A DNA stretch of 64,000 bases from Albugo candida (Eukaryota > Oomycota > Peronosporomycetes > Albuginales > Albuginaceae). The notes under the pieces were generated by a model, which saw only the letters and a program-made list of their open reading frames with translations, did not search any database and was not told the origin of the DNA. Positions 36,589-47,682 of the stretch are shown here, piece by piece (positions within the stretch are counted from its first letter, which is position 1; each line of letters opens with the position of its first letter). A program made the position numbers and the translations under genes. The stretch lies in NCBI GenBank assembly GCA_905220665.1, contig CAJNAR010000166.1, positions 124,001-188,000 of the forward strand. Reading direction: 5' to 3'.

Positions 36589-38870
36589 CTACGGGTCCTG
36601 AACGTGGAACATCAACGGATTTCGACAGTATATGTCGATGCAGCCGTCGTGCTTGGAAGAGGAGAAATACCTAACGCGACCAAATACTTCAAAAGTTCCT
36701 TGCGTGAGAAAAAGTATTTTCAAGTCCAGCAATTGAGTCCCATTGATATTTTTGGCATCGACACGAACAGCGGTTTTCCCGCAAAGTACGAAATGCTTCC
36801 ACCCATCCGATTGATCATGAAGCCATGGGCCTTCAGGTTGCCGAATGAATACTGCCAACTCGATTTCGTTTTGAACTAAAGTGCCCTATAGCAAGTCCAA
36901 CTGCTTGAATGTCAGCGATATAAATTGAAATGCGGGTATTGAGTTTGGAAATGGTCGCTGACGTACGTGCGGTGTGAAAGTAACGGAAAATGAGGTACCA
37001 TTGCTCGTTTCGAAAGATTTCGACTCAGATGAATGTATTTGATGCGGCACACAGCTAAGGTGCATGACGACATGAGTCGGGAGTAGTTGTATGGCAACTT
37101 GTTCACAGGATTGCTTGAGCATATCAGATTGGAATTCGAGGTGTCCGCTACTCTGAAAACGTGTATGCCAGTCAAGTTTGATTTGAGCTTGTAACAATTC
37201 GCAAAAGCGATCTTTCCAAGAGGGTGATAATGGAATTTCCACTAAAAGCTCGGCAAATGAGTCGAGTGCGAGTTGAATAGCGAAGACACTGACGATCGAT
37301 AGCCACGCGAACTTTCGAGTCTATGGGAAATTGAGGATCCATTGCTTTTGCGGTGACTCAGAATGGCGATTCGGTCGGGTTCCATAGTTGAAAAATGACA
37401 TAACAACACAAACTATCGCTCAGAATTGCTTTTGTTGCTTTATCGTTTGGAACACATGGAGCGTACATGTTCGCGTTCTCGACCCAAATACTTTTCAGTG
37501 CCAAAGAAGGAAGGAGGTGAAGTACCATACTGAAGTTCGATTCGCAGTAATATCGCTCTGTGATTGTAGCGCCAAATGGTTTTGCCATTGACGTAGACAC
37601 AAGCTTCCACTGAAAGACAGCTTAGGTCTTGATGATTTGCTCCATTGGGAGTCAGGCTCCGACAGCATGAATCCGACATCGAAAAAGACAGATATGCACA
37701 TCCGTAGGCTCCGTGTCGATTGAACTGCTTGGCCGCCTTTTTTATCGCCCCAAACAATCATTGCATCCAGCAGCTTCTCGTGATTAGAACGTTGGTCTGA
37801 TTCGCATATCTCAACCAAAAGTTGCGAATCCATTACTCGATGTCTTCCGATATTCTCAATCAATATTTCAAATCGTTTTGCCTCGCACTCATAGAGCCAT
37901 AATTGCTGATTCCCACTCCCTTTCGAGACGTTGAAATCGCTGGTGTCTGGAAGAGTGACATCGGACGCTTGATTGGACTTCAATTGCATTGTTACTAGCG
38001 GAATCGGATGTAAAACTTGCAATAAGATCTTCCCAGTATTCAATTGGAATTTGTGATTGGCAATCTCACACCGAATTCCTCGTATTTCGATTGTTCCAGG
38101 ATGCAATGGACGAAAGACTAGAGAACAATGATAAGCGTCTTGATACGGGAGAATTGTGAATGAAATGGATGACATTCCAAATCAGGCGCTGAATCTCTCG
38201 TTGAGTAAATTTCGTACTCTGATGCGTTCTCAGCCCTGGAGCTATATTGGGCCCATACCGTTGCGTCATTTATTGAGAGAGAAACTCGAATGTTATCGCG
38301 CACGCTTGAAGTTCTTTTGACTTTTCCATTTACAGCATCATTCTTCTTCATTCGATTTTGGGCATCAGAGACAATCTCAATTCCAGCAGCGTTGCTCTCG
38401 AGGGGTTTTGCTGAAGGGAATGGCTTTCCAAGTGCTTGATTTGTCCGAACGGCAAATACAGAAATGCATTCTCTTGGCTAATTGATCTGCCTTGCTGCTT
38501 GCCAACACGAGCTTGGAGTCGCTGTATCGCGTCTGATTCGAGTAAACTGGGAATCGACGATGTTTTCCATTTCGGCTGCATACATAGCTCTGATACAAAA
38601 TTCCAGCCTTTGAGGACGACGAAAATTCGATCTAAAGGCGTAGTGCTTCTTCGTGACATGCGGTGATACATCTTCGAGATTGAAGATTTCAACGTATTTG
38701 ATCAAAATCTCGTAAGGAAGGATCACCGAAATATGATAGGAATTCTTCCGTTCTTCCATAGATTCAATCTTCTCTCGACCCAAAGCTGCCTGCTTGAGAG
38801 GTTCCAAGTCATCACCATGAAATGCTTTACGTTCTTCCACTAAGTCGAACGAGGTAGGTGATCTCATTGG
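36589..38870 (-). pseudogene. 5'-truncated, broken TRAPP-II subunit TRS120/TRAPPC9
   Basis: Minus-strand blocks follow plant/human TRS120 in order. They run SVILPYEILIKYVE, SLLESDAIQRLQARVGK, NAFLYLPF, ISFTILPYQDAYHC with LHPGTIEIRGIRCEI, and LLDAMIVWGDKKGG. Then come CYVIFQLWNPTESPF, MDPQFPIDSKVRVAIDRQ, ELLQAQIKLDWHTRF, and finally YCRNPLMFHV near 36589. They lie in at least three frames. An in-frame TGA at 37358-37360 interrupts PTESPF and VTAKAMDP. Frame changes occur near 38170, 37640 and 37200, where I find no normal-sized GT-AG intron. The N-terminal third of the protein is missing. TRS120 belongs to the Golgi Rab11/Ypt31 exchange complex. Some junctions could still be unusual introns, but the TGA cannot be explained that way. 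Confidence 0.7.
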
Positions 38871-39759
38871 AGAGGTATCGTTTGACTTTGAGGTATACGA
38901 CTCACAAGCATTCGGGGCGAACTGCCATGGTGGAAAAGATCGATTCAGCTGCTGAGTTCATAGCAGACAAAGAAGACGTTCCAGAAGCCGACAATGAGAA
39001 TGAGATGGATTTCCGTACCTTTGCTCTTGAATTCTCACCCTACATCAGAATAGAAGCATCCAACGATGAGGGTACTTGTTGATAGTGAATACTTGTGCGA
39101 TCGAAAAGCTGAGTACACCAAGAAGGTTCTCATATGTCGCTTTTGCACTTCCACCAGCGATTTACAATGCTTCGACTGCACAAATCATTCGATTACGATA
39201 AAAATTCATTAGTACCCTTTGCTTGTGATTCGGATCCACTGAAAGAGAAAGCCAACGCTGATCACAAATTGCATTCCATTTCGTTTCCTCTTGTAATGGT
39301 ATACGACCATGATGATTGTAATAGCTGAACGCGAGCGTAGTTTCCATACTCGAGATGATACGTGTCTCCTTATGGTACTCGTTGATCGTGTTAGCCAGAT
39401 TATGTATTCGTTTTATACACAAATTTCCTTTAGTATCAGCAGAATTGCTACAGTGCAAATGAATTGACAGCAACCCAAGATAGAAATATAAAAGCAAACA
39501 TATAAACTCGCCTAAATAGTAAGGATGGCGTGAATCTGCAAAGCCACACGAATTACAATCAATGCGACTTTTTAAACGTAGCATCAGTAGACTTTTATAT
39601 TTGCTTTACCAGGTTTCCAAATATTGTGAGGGTGATATGTCTTAATTTCACGTCGGAATAACTACTGTTTCTTTACGGGAAACTAAAACCGGCAAATGGT
39701 GTCAATTACTTTGCACAACACTCTCGGCTGCTCATTCAAAATTGATACAATCTGTCAGT
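38871..39759. other. Intergenic with one short acidic frame
   Basis: An ATG frame at 38927-39082 (51 aa, MVEKIDSAAEFIADKEDVPE, acidic) lies on the plus strand and could be a first exon or debris. I could not connect it to anything. The segment just before 39760 is the promoter of the next gene. Confidence 0.4.
39730..39744 (+). promoter_or_regulatory. Possible oomycete initiator
   Basis: GCTCATTCAAAATTG, 16-30 bp before the ATG at 39760, partly resembles the oomycete initiator/flanking-promoter consensus (GCTCATT followed by pyrimidines and CAWTTT). The match is good in the first half only. Confidence 0.35.
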
Positions 39760-40601
39760 ATGATTGTCAAGTCATATCGAAGCATGGCAATTATCACGTT
39801 CATATTGCTTGACTCTGGTAGACAGCTTCCGGCATCGGGATTAGATTTATCAACTGCAATTTCGAGCAGTGATCTACGTAAAAGTACACTGGATCTGGTG
39901 CTACTGATGGTAATAAATTGCCCGGATGACAAAATAGAAGCATTGCTGAAAAGGCATCGAGTAAATTGGGATTACATATCAGACAAAAGCAAATCTGAAT
40001 GCAGGTCGAAGATGATAAATGGTAAACAATTGGGTATAAAGAGTGTTGAACAGAAAAAGAAAATTGCAGACCAAGGAATCTTACTGGAAAACATGCCGAC
40101 CAAGCATTTTGAAGAAGGTAATGAGGCAGAGTTAACATCAGACTTGCGTGCTACTAACAACCTTATTTCCGTGCGGGCACATGCAGAAACGCAGGAACGT
40201 CGAGCGGATATGACGAATGTCTACTTCATGCGAATTCCCAACCGTCAGACATTAAAAGCAAACTGATTCTGGAATTAAAATCCTTGAAGAAGTCTGCCGG
40301 TTCCCGCAATACCAATGAAAAACAAATTCATGATACCTCTCGAAAAGCAAATGAAAAAGACCGCTTGTCAGAAACTTCAGCAATAACGCTCAGTCCTCCT
40401 CATGATGACAATATTGGGCAGCTTGAGAAAGTCTCGAATACAAAAGATGGGGAAGACCACTCGTCGGTCAATACAGAGCATCAGCCAAACTCTGGTGGTG
40501 AAAAGAAGAAAGCTTTTTTCCATCACTTCCACAAATCTCGCCAGGCAACTCTTGAATTGGCAAAGAAGGTGTTCAGCAGATTGGAAAAAGCTGGACGCTG
40601 A
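39760..40601 (+). CDS. Small secreted protein, family member 2 (possible early stop)
   Basis: Exons 39760-40117 and 40195-40601 (77-bp intron) give 254 aa. Without splicing the frame dies at 40266. With it, the second exon joins cleanly (HFEEG then TSSGYDECLLHANSQ). The start opens a signal peptide (MIVKSYRSMAIITFILLDSG) similar to the sister genes. The C-terminus carries EKKKAFFHHFHKSRQATLEL and KKVFSRLEKAGR, parallel to KKNFFVHHFHRIRKAAKYVG in the gene at 43352. After the TGA at 40599-40601 the same frame continues to TAA at 40716-40718 with YRSAHSSAKEHSEKV and QTASTENPA, again resembling the sister. The ORF is therefore probably shortened by a recent stop or is read through. A secreted effector role is inference. 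Confidence 0.65.
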
Positions 40602-40718
40602 ATGTACAGGTCAGCCCACAGTAGCGCTAAGGAACACTCCGAAAAGGTTAATGGATGTATACGATCTAAGAAGAACGCAAAGAACGTGCAAACCGCGTCA
40701 ACTGAAAATCCCGCATAA

Positions 40719-43290
40719 ATGAGTGATTTTGGATCTCAAGCTTCAATCTAATCAAAAGCGCCAGCAGATTCTATATTGATTTTTCGTTCAAAGAGATCAA
40801 ATTGCACCGACAGCTTGAGGAAGAGTGCACAGCGTCGTCAGTAGACTTGTAAGAAAGCACCCTCGCATCATCATAAGCTCAAGAATAAATTCGCTTTTGC
40901 GGGATATCCTGATCCATAATCATATCAAGTGCCAGCAATCCACCTCCGCCCGTCACCATGGAACCTCGATGACATTGAAAGCCCCAACGAAATCACTTGT
41001 TTTATTTAATTTTGTGACATTTCTAATCAAAGCAGGACAGTAGGCGCTTCATATTGATGCAACGATAAGAACATCGGCTGTACTACATTTCCAAGAAACC
41101 ATTTCTTATGTCAAATAGACAGGCGGGCGGTTTTCCAGATCTTCCTTCTTTTGATGACTAAAAAGAGTCATTTAGGTGAATATGACAAGCCTCGCGAAGT
41201 AATCGCAGCATGCTGCTCAGAGTCAGCCTACGCTGTGGATAAACTGCTCGACCCTCTGTTCTGCAAAGGCGTTCTTACAGAACCGATAGAGAATCGAGTG
41301 CCGATTGGGACTATTGCATCAATTATTTACCCGCTGCGAAATTTACATCAGTTTGTTTCGGCCAATCGCTTGGATATCGAAAGTCTATGAATTGAGATAC
41401 CGATTGGAAATCTTCCTGAATGAATGTGCCGGGTGACGTGGTCGTGTGACGAGGGATGACATACGTAGACATTCGACCATAAAATGGATTATGTTGAACT
41501 GGATCAAAACTAGATTGACATGGGTGCTCTATATAAAAAGCTAGACACGCCATTTCACATGTCCCCTCTTACGGGAGACATAATTATATGTTTTCGATCC
41601 AGGATCCAGGATTCTGTAGGCTGGAGACTGGAGATACACCAAGGATCTATTTCACGTCTTTGATGCTTTAATCGCTAGAGGGAACCCTTATTGGAATGCT
41701 GAGGAGCCATAAAAAAGGAATAAACCTTGGCTTTAGACTTATAAAATGAGCAACAAAGCATCTCTGCTGAATTTGCAAGAATGAGTGTGATAACACATGA
41801 CGAATCCGAAACAGTAAACGCCCTCTGATTGATTGCAGCTTCAAAAGAGTACGGAGCCCAGATCTGACTTTTGCAGCTCGTGCCACGTACGTCTCAAATT
41901 GTATGATGTCATAAATGTGGGCGCTACAGCTGCGGCTACAAAGAAATTCTGTACGGATAATAAATGCTCTCACTCACATTTCGGTTCGCAGATAATCTCT
42001 TTACGCTTCCGATACCATAGCAACGCTTTTGCTTGTACAATAGACATCGACGCTGCGCCATTGCAGTTCCAGTCGCTCAGCATTTCACCACCAACAAGAA
42101 ATGACCTACATAAAATATAAGCTTTTCTCAAGATTATGTACACACAAAAGCAAAGATATCGTACTTTTCATCATGCCAAAACTCTAAACAGGGTGCAAAC
42201 ACACAGAGTGGATTCAACTCTTCGTACTGCATCCACGAATGCCAGCTAAATCAGAAAGACGACATAGCATTTTAGCTTTGCAATGACGTTTGTGATGCGT
42301 TCCAGGTAGGAAGGATGATTGATTAAATTGCTTATACAGCTACTTGTACAACCTATCGAAGGCCCTTATAATCGTGCAGCACGACATTTTACTTGTTTTC
42401 ATCAACCCGAAGTGGCATAAATCGATCATGGTCTTCCGTCCACGGTGTGGGCCACTTATTATCTCATTCACATGACAAGTTACTATCAATATCATGCAAT
42501 CTTGAATACTAAAAACAGTATGTACATATAGAGAGGCTTTATTGCACGTATCAATATCAAGGTTTGAAGAAATTAGATATCAAATATTAAAGGAGTCGAT
42601 GATTATGCTAGTTTGTTCACTAAGTTTGTCCAGGGTGCATCGGCACCTAACCGTTTGACTCAAATTTTAATACTTTCCCGCTTTCGCATCGTACAACTTT
42701 ACGCTTGTTCATTAGGCTGCGTTTCCTGCGTAAGAAACCACGAGTGAGTGTAACAACTTCACTTACCCTTTTCCCAAAAATGTCGAATCACAGTGGTAGG
42801 CTTTCTTGCAGCAAAGTTGCATGGTCAAATAACCTTGACTTGATTAAAGTAAACGGGAAACAGAAGCCTTCATGTCACTTCGCCTATTCCTCAAGTGCGG
42901 AATCGCACAACTTCGAATCATGTTGACTTCCCAAATTATTATATGAGACTATATTATATCCAATCCGATTGATATCTCTCCCATCGTGCCATATGAATCA
43001 AACATGGACAAAGAAAGAGCAGACTGGACTATGTCGCGATACAATCGATTGCGAAGTACGCGCTATCCTAGACTAGGACGGAAAGCAATGAGTAAAACAA
43101 ATGGATCCTGCACCATACATGCGCATTGCTGAAGTCACATAGCGTTGGAACTGCATGTGATCCATCAATGCAATGTTGTTCAACGTTTCTATTTCCTTTA
43201 TCAGGATCCTACTCTTTTGAGAATGGAACAGCTTGAATCAACCTGCCGAATCCCACTCTTTGATCCTTCCAGAAACGTGAAAGGCGCATT
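40719..43290. other. Long intergenic stretch, nothing recognised
   Basis: About 2.6 kb without a defensible gene. Frames such as 41151-41390 and 41833-42120 (plus) or 41668-41973 (minus) are short, begin at weak starts in several cases, and show no domain, signal peptide or splice continuity. No tandem or inverted repeat was noticed. Confidence 0.45.
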
Positions 43291-43311
43291 GAGTCTCTCA
43301 CTTTTCAAAAT
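43291..43311 (+). promoter_or_regulatory. Upstream element shared with sister genes
   Basis: AGTCTCTCACTTTTCAAAAT, ending 41 bp before the ATG at 43352. It corresponds to the element at 11871-11888 and, in its TTTCAAAA core, to 60402-60414. Confidence 0.4.
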
Positions 43312-43351
43312 ACTTTCAACTGGGCACTTCTCATTGCACTAAACAATCAAA

Positions 43352-44590
43352 ATGGTTCGCGTCTCGATCCGAAGCTTGACAACCATTGCATCCATGCTCC
43401 TGAATCCAAGCCACCACTGCACAGCGTCAATCTCGAAACATTTTGAGATGATGGACCGTCAACTTCTGGAGATCGTGGTATACAGAGAAGACCCTAAACT
43501 TCATCATCACCTCTTTCAAAGCGATCTCACCTCTACAAATGGAATGAGAGACTTTCTTCGATTGATTAAAGTGGACACTGCGGGAATACAAGACGGTCAT
43601 ATTTCTTCGATCCATCGGAAAGTACAAAATTTGGCAGAGGCTTGGAAGGATTCATTCACAAAATTGGATGAGTATAAATCTCAGAAAAAGAATTTTGAAC
43701 AAGATGCATTCGCAAAAGGTAACGAAGCAATGCTTTCGCTGAATCGATGTAATTAATAGTTTTGTTCTTCTTTGTGGGCATTTGTAGTAAACATGGAAGC
43801 AGACTTGGCGGAACGTGTGAAACAGATACTGAGTACTTGGGAACAAGTCCATACAAACAAGGATATTCTGATGACGGACTTGGAAAAGATGAGATCAAAT
43901 CGTCGATTAACCGTTAACACCGATTCATCAACCCAACCCCAGAGTTCCCACACTGGAGAATCGTCCAGTTCTAGTCAGAAGAAGTCTGAAGAAACTCCCA
44001 GTTCTCCAAGGCATAATGCAGAGAAGCACTCGTCACATCCTACGGTAGAAAGGGAAATTCCCATATCTTCTGGTGGGAACATCGCCAGTCATTCTGGTAA
44101 CGGCGACAAAAAGAAGCAATCGTCACATTCTACGGAAGCAGCTGCAACTCACAAAGATACTAAAAATCATGACAAAGCTAATTCTGTGCCAAACTCGGAG
44201 CCGAAGAAAAACTTTTTTGTTCATCACTTTCACAGAATCCGCAAGGCTGCTAAATACGTAGGGTCAAAAGTGTTTGGTGGTATCAAAAGAAAGATTTCTG
44301 GTTCGTATACTAAAGCTCACAGCGCCATCAGTAAACGCTTCGGTAAGGTTCGTGGTTGGTTTTCCAAGAAAGAGTCAAAATCCTCCAGTCCAAAAGCTCA
44401 ATCCGAAATCGATCCCACGACTTCAACCGAAAAGAAATCCTCCAGTTCAAAAGTTCAATCCGAACCCGAGCCCAAGACTTCAACCGAAAAAATATCCTCC
44501 AGTCCAAACGTTCAATCCGAATCCGAGTCCAAGACTTCAGCCGAAAAGAAATCCTCAGCACAATCTGCCTCAAAACTTCGTTCTCTCTAG
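43352..44590 (+). CDS. Secreted basic/Ser-rich protein, family member 3
   Basis: Exons 43352-43718 and 43788-44590 (69-bp intron; AAAG|GTAACG to TTTGTAG|TA) give 389 aa. A signal peptide (MVRVSIRSLTTIASMLLNPS) is followed by a helical region (ISSIHRKVQNLAEAWKDSF, LAERVKQILSTWEQVHTNK), then a Ser/His/Lys-rich linker. Next is the motif KKNFFVHHFHRIRKAAKYVG and a strongly basic stretch (KRKISGSYTKAHSAISKRFG). The C-terminus has three to four imperfect repeats of about 20 residues of the type KSSSSKVQSEPEPKTSTE, encoded by about 60-bp DNA repeats. The basic segments could act as a nuclear signal after uptake into a host, but that is speculation. No known domain. Confidence 0.72.
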
Positions 44591-45261
44591 GACACATCTA
44601 CATCAGCATACCGCTGGATCATTGGTCGAATCGGATAGACACCATAATGACCTCTAGGGATACCACGTTTTACGACAACATCCCCGCGCGGTCTTCGCCA
44701 AGAAGTCACTTTTTGCATCTTTTGATTCCATAATACATTTTTTTAAGGTTTTTCTTCATTTCTACAATCAGTAGAGCTATTATCCTCCATGTAGCAAAGG
44801 CTCAGATCTCGCGCAGTGAAACAGTGTTGTCAAAACCAAGTTTCTATAGTGACGTTTATGTCACGTCTTTGCTTCATCGCTGTTCGTATTGTTGCGCACC
44901 GCCATGCAGCTACTCTCACTCCACCAATTTTTATACGGGCTCCGAACGTGCTTCCGTCAATTACAACAATTGGAGGAGAGTAGTCAAAGGAGCTTTGTAA
45001 TTCCGATGAAGTCAGATCTGAGGGCAACAAAAGATAAATCACTCCAACGATATTGAAGCCTTTTTAGATCTCGTGCTGTGAATTGTGTGACTTGGCTATC
45101 GACAGCCTCTTAAGCGGCTATCCTGTCCGCCACAATCTCAAGGCTTTCATGTGATATCTCCAACTATAGAACCACAAGATCCCACTCTCAAAACTTCCAT
45201 ACTATCAGCGAGAAAAGACTGCAATGGATGGCGCAGATCGCAACCTTTATAGCATCCAAAA
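44591..45261. other. Intergenic, no supported gene
   Basis: Contains the promoter of the membrane-protein pair. The minus frame 44830-45042 is short and without a family. Confidence 0.5.
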
Positions 45262-46284
45262 ATGTATCAAGACGTCTCGAAACCATCCAAGAGATTTCTC
45301 CTTTGGCAGGTCCCTAGACGCAAATGGTGCATCCTTCTTGTTATTTCCGTTTTGCTGATTATATCCGTTCTTGTGCTTCTCCTCATCTTTGTCATCGGGA
45401 AAGCGCTTGTAAAAAGAGCAATGAATCACACAAAGCTATCTGTAAATTCTATCGATCTTGTTGGTGTACCCAAAGAACCTGATGCGACAGTGTTCGCCGT
45501 GCACATAAGTCTTCGCTTGGATTACTTCACACCTCTCAATGGAATTATCAAACCCTCGACCGCCACACTCACTTACGCGGGAAACGACTTTGGAAGCGCG
45601 AAAATACCGAACATCAAGCTGCCAAAAGGACACCAAGATCTCAATCTTGATCTCAACACATCAATAGAAATAACGAAAATCCCAACGTTGACGCGAATGA
45701 GTGCAGACATGTACACATCCAAATCCATTTCTATTGAAAGCGCCGCGATTATCGATACTTCTGTCTGGGGAATTCGATACGAAGGCAATTATTTGCAGCG
45801 AACTTTCCAACTCGCTGGAATGAATAGACTCAGCACACCACCGCCCAAAGTGAATGCTATCGTTCTTCGACATTGCTCCACAACCAAATATCTCATCGAT
45901 ATCGATGCGACGCTGGATAATATATCTCAACTGGGATTTCGTAACGTGGGGTATCTCAATATGAGCGTTTATTATGAAACTCAGTATCTCGGATACGCAA
46001 TGTCTGGGTCACCGACACAAGGGCTCCCAAGAGGTGAAAGCAATCAATCGTTCACTGTCACCATACGCAATTCCCCAGTCACAAAGCAAGTAATCAATCG
46101 AATGATTTCAGGAATTATGGGAAATCACGCGCAGTTTCACATTGTCGGTGATCATCCCTACATTTCGCCATTCAAAATATTGCAACAGGCTTTGAGTACA
46201 TTTAATCTCAGTGTTTTGTATACGGATGGCATGGGCAAAGTTCGTATCGATCCAGATTGTGATATGAGTGCTCTCGTCGCATGA
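45262..46284 (+). CDS. Type II membrane protein, tandem copy A
   Basis: Single exon, 340 aa. A short basic cytosolic head (KRFLLWQVPRRKW) is followed by one strong membrane helix (ILLVISVLLIISVLVLLLIF) and a large lumenal or extracellular domain rich in beta-strand-like segments. It has potential N-glycosylation sites (NHT, NIS, NMS, NQS, NLS). Layout and strand pattern recall LEA_2/DUF3712-type lipid-binding-like folds, but I cannot verify that. Its neighbour at 46531 is a clear paralogue. Shared blocks include PPPKVN-IVL, NISQLG-RN-G-LNMSVYYET, HAQF-IVG and FNLSVL-TDGM-VRI. Function unknown. Confidence 0.8.
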   Translation: MYQDVSKPSKRFLLWQVPRRKWCILLVISVLLIISVLVLLLIFVIGKALVKRAMNHTKLSVNSIDLVGVPKEPDATVFAVHISLRLDYFTPLNGIIKPSTATLTYAGNDFGSAKIPNIKLPKGHQDLNLDLNTSIEITKIPTLTRMSADMYTSKSISIESAAIIDTSVWGIRYEGNYLQRTFQLAGMNRLSTPPPKVNAIVLRHCSTTKYLIDIDATLDNISQLGFRNVGYLNMSVYYETQYLGYAMSGSPTQGLPRGESNQSFTVTIRNSPVTKQVINRMISGIMGNHAQFHIVGDHPYISPFKILQQALSTFNLSVLYTDGMGKVRIDPDCDMSALVA

Positions 46285-46530
46285 GCTTGGGACAGTCCTT
46301 TCCGTGATCTTTTCTACTTTGCAGTGTCAGCGACTTGGACAATGCTCAAATAATAGCCATTTTATTCTTGCGTCAGACGAAATCATACAGTCTAGAACCA
46401 GCACTTTGCTTTGAAAAATAGAAAAAAGTTAGTGACTTGATGTCGCCTTGGCGTGAAGATTGAGCGTGTCCATATTCCGAATTACGAGCGCAGGCATCGT
46501 CTCAAAGAAAACATACGTTAAGACTGAGAA

Positions 46531-47577
46531 ATGCACGTAGAACTACTTGATGAGCAAACGAAGGAACAAAAGCGCTTCTTTTTCTGGCAAGTAGGCAAGC
46601 GAGTGTGGATCACCTCGTTGATTGCCAGCATTTTGCTGCTTCTCTTGTTGATCGTGTTGCTTCTCATTTTCGTCGTTGGTCGAGCAATTGCACAGAGCGC
46701 TGCGGACAACGTCCACGTCACACTCAACTATGTGGATATCGTCGGTCCGCCAGCCACAGCCGATGGACGAAGCCTCCAAGTTGAATTAAGTGTGCATACT
46801 AGCTATCATGCACGCGCAGACAGCGACATTAAAAAAACAAATGCGAAATTGAGCTTCCAGGATTCTGATATTGGGATTGCAAGTCTCCCAGCTAGAAAAC
46901 TGAAGAAAGGAGTCCAGGACTATGATATAATTATTGAGACCAGCATGGACGTGACAAATGTCGCGGGGTTAGCTAGTATGAGCTCAGAATTGATCAACCG
47001 GAAAGAAATATTCGTCACCGGTGACGCAGATCTCGATGTAAAAGCATGGGGCATACCTTATCCAGGAATCGACTTTCGTCGTACTTTTCGAGTCGCGGGT
47101 ATGAATGAGAATCGTGAGCCTCCACCAAAAGTGAACAGTATTGTGTTGGAGGAATGCAAATCAGGTGGATATACTTTTGAGATCAATGCGACGATCGATA
47201 ATGTTTCTCAGCTCGGTTTACGCAATATTGGAGTCCTCAATATGAGTGTGTATTATGAGACTGAAAATGTCGGATACGCATTGTCGAAGCTGCCCAGGCT
47301 CGGTCTTCCGCGAGGGAAAAGCAATCAATCTTTCCAAATGATAATGCCCGACACATTTTCAAGCAAAAGAACGTTTTTGAAAATGATGAGAGGAATTATG
47401 TCACATCATGCTCAGTTCTACATTGTTGGTAAAAATCCATTTGTTTCAACGACGATGCTTTTGCGTGAAGCACTCCAGGATTTCAATCTAAGTGTATTAC
47501 ACACAGACGGTATGGATAATGTTCGTATCAATCCCCAGTGCACTTTGGTTTCCTTGCTCGGTAGACTCTTTGATTGA
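46531..47577 (+). CDS. Type II membrane protein, tandem copy B
   Basis: Single exon, 348 aa, 246 bp downstream of copy A and in the same orientation, so a tandem duplication. The head is KEQKRFFFWQVGKRVWI and the membrane helix LIASILLLLLLIVLLLIFVV. The outer domain shares the copy A blocks listed in that entry and keeps the closing FNLSVLHTDGMDNVRINP. The two have diverged mainly in the first third of the outer domain. Function unknown. The single membrane anchor and glycosylation sites suggest a cell-surface or endomembrane role. Confidence 0.8.
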   Translation: MHVELLDEQTKEQKRFFFWQVGKRVWITSLIASILLLLLLIVLLLIFVVGRAIAQSAADNVHVTLNYVDIVGPPATADGRSLQVELSVHTSYHARADSDIKKTNAKLSFQDSDIGIASLPARKLKKGVQDYDIIIETSMDVTNVAGLASMSSELINRKEIFVTGDADLDVKAWGIPYPGIDFRRTFRVAGMNENREPPPKVNSIVLEECKSGGYTFEINATIDNVSQLGLRNIGVLNMSVYYETENVGYALSKLPRLGLPRGKSNQSFQMIMPDTFSSKRTFLKMMRGIMSHHAQFYIVGKNPFVSTTMLLREALQDFNLSVLHTDGMDNVRINPQCTLVSLLGRLFD

Positions 47578-47682
47578 TACAATACCAAGTGACATCTAAA
47601 CTCGAGCGCGTATTTTTAATCTGTTGGAATGTAACGCCGTATTTTCATTTTGTAATATCCGACGTTTAGTCTCTTAGTGCAC

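Noticed and set aside
36505..36879. 124-codon plus-strand ORF
   Set aside because: Antisense shadow of the conserved C-terminal blocks of the TRS120 ghost.
39742..39759. Longer N-terminus for the secreted protein at 39760
   Set aside because: It starts on TTG and would hide the signal peptide. The same reasoning removed non-ATG extensions at 940, 17965, 19630, 25152, 33615 and 47677.
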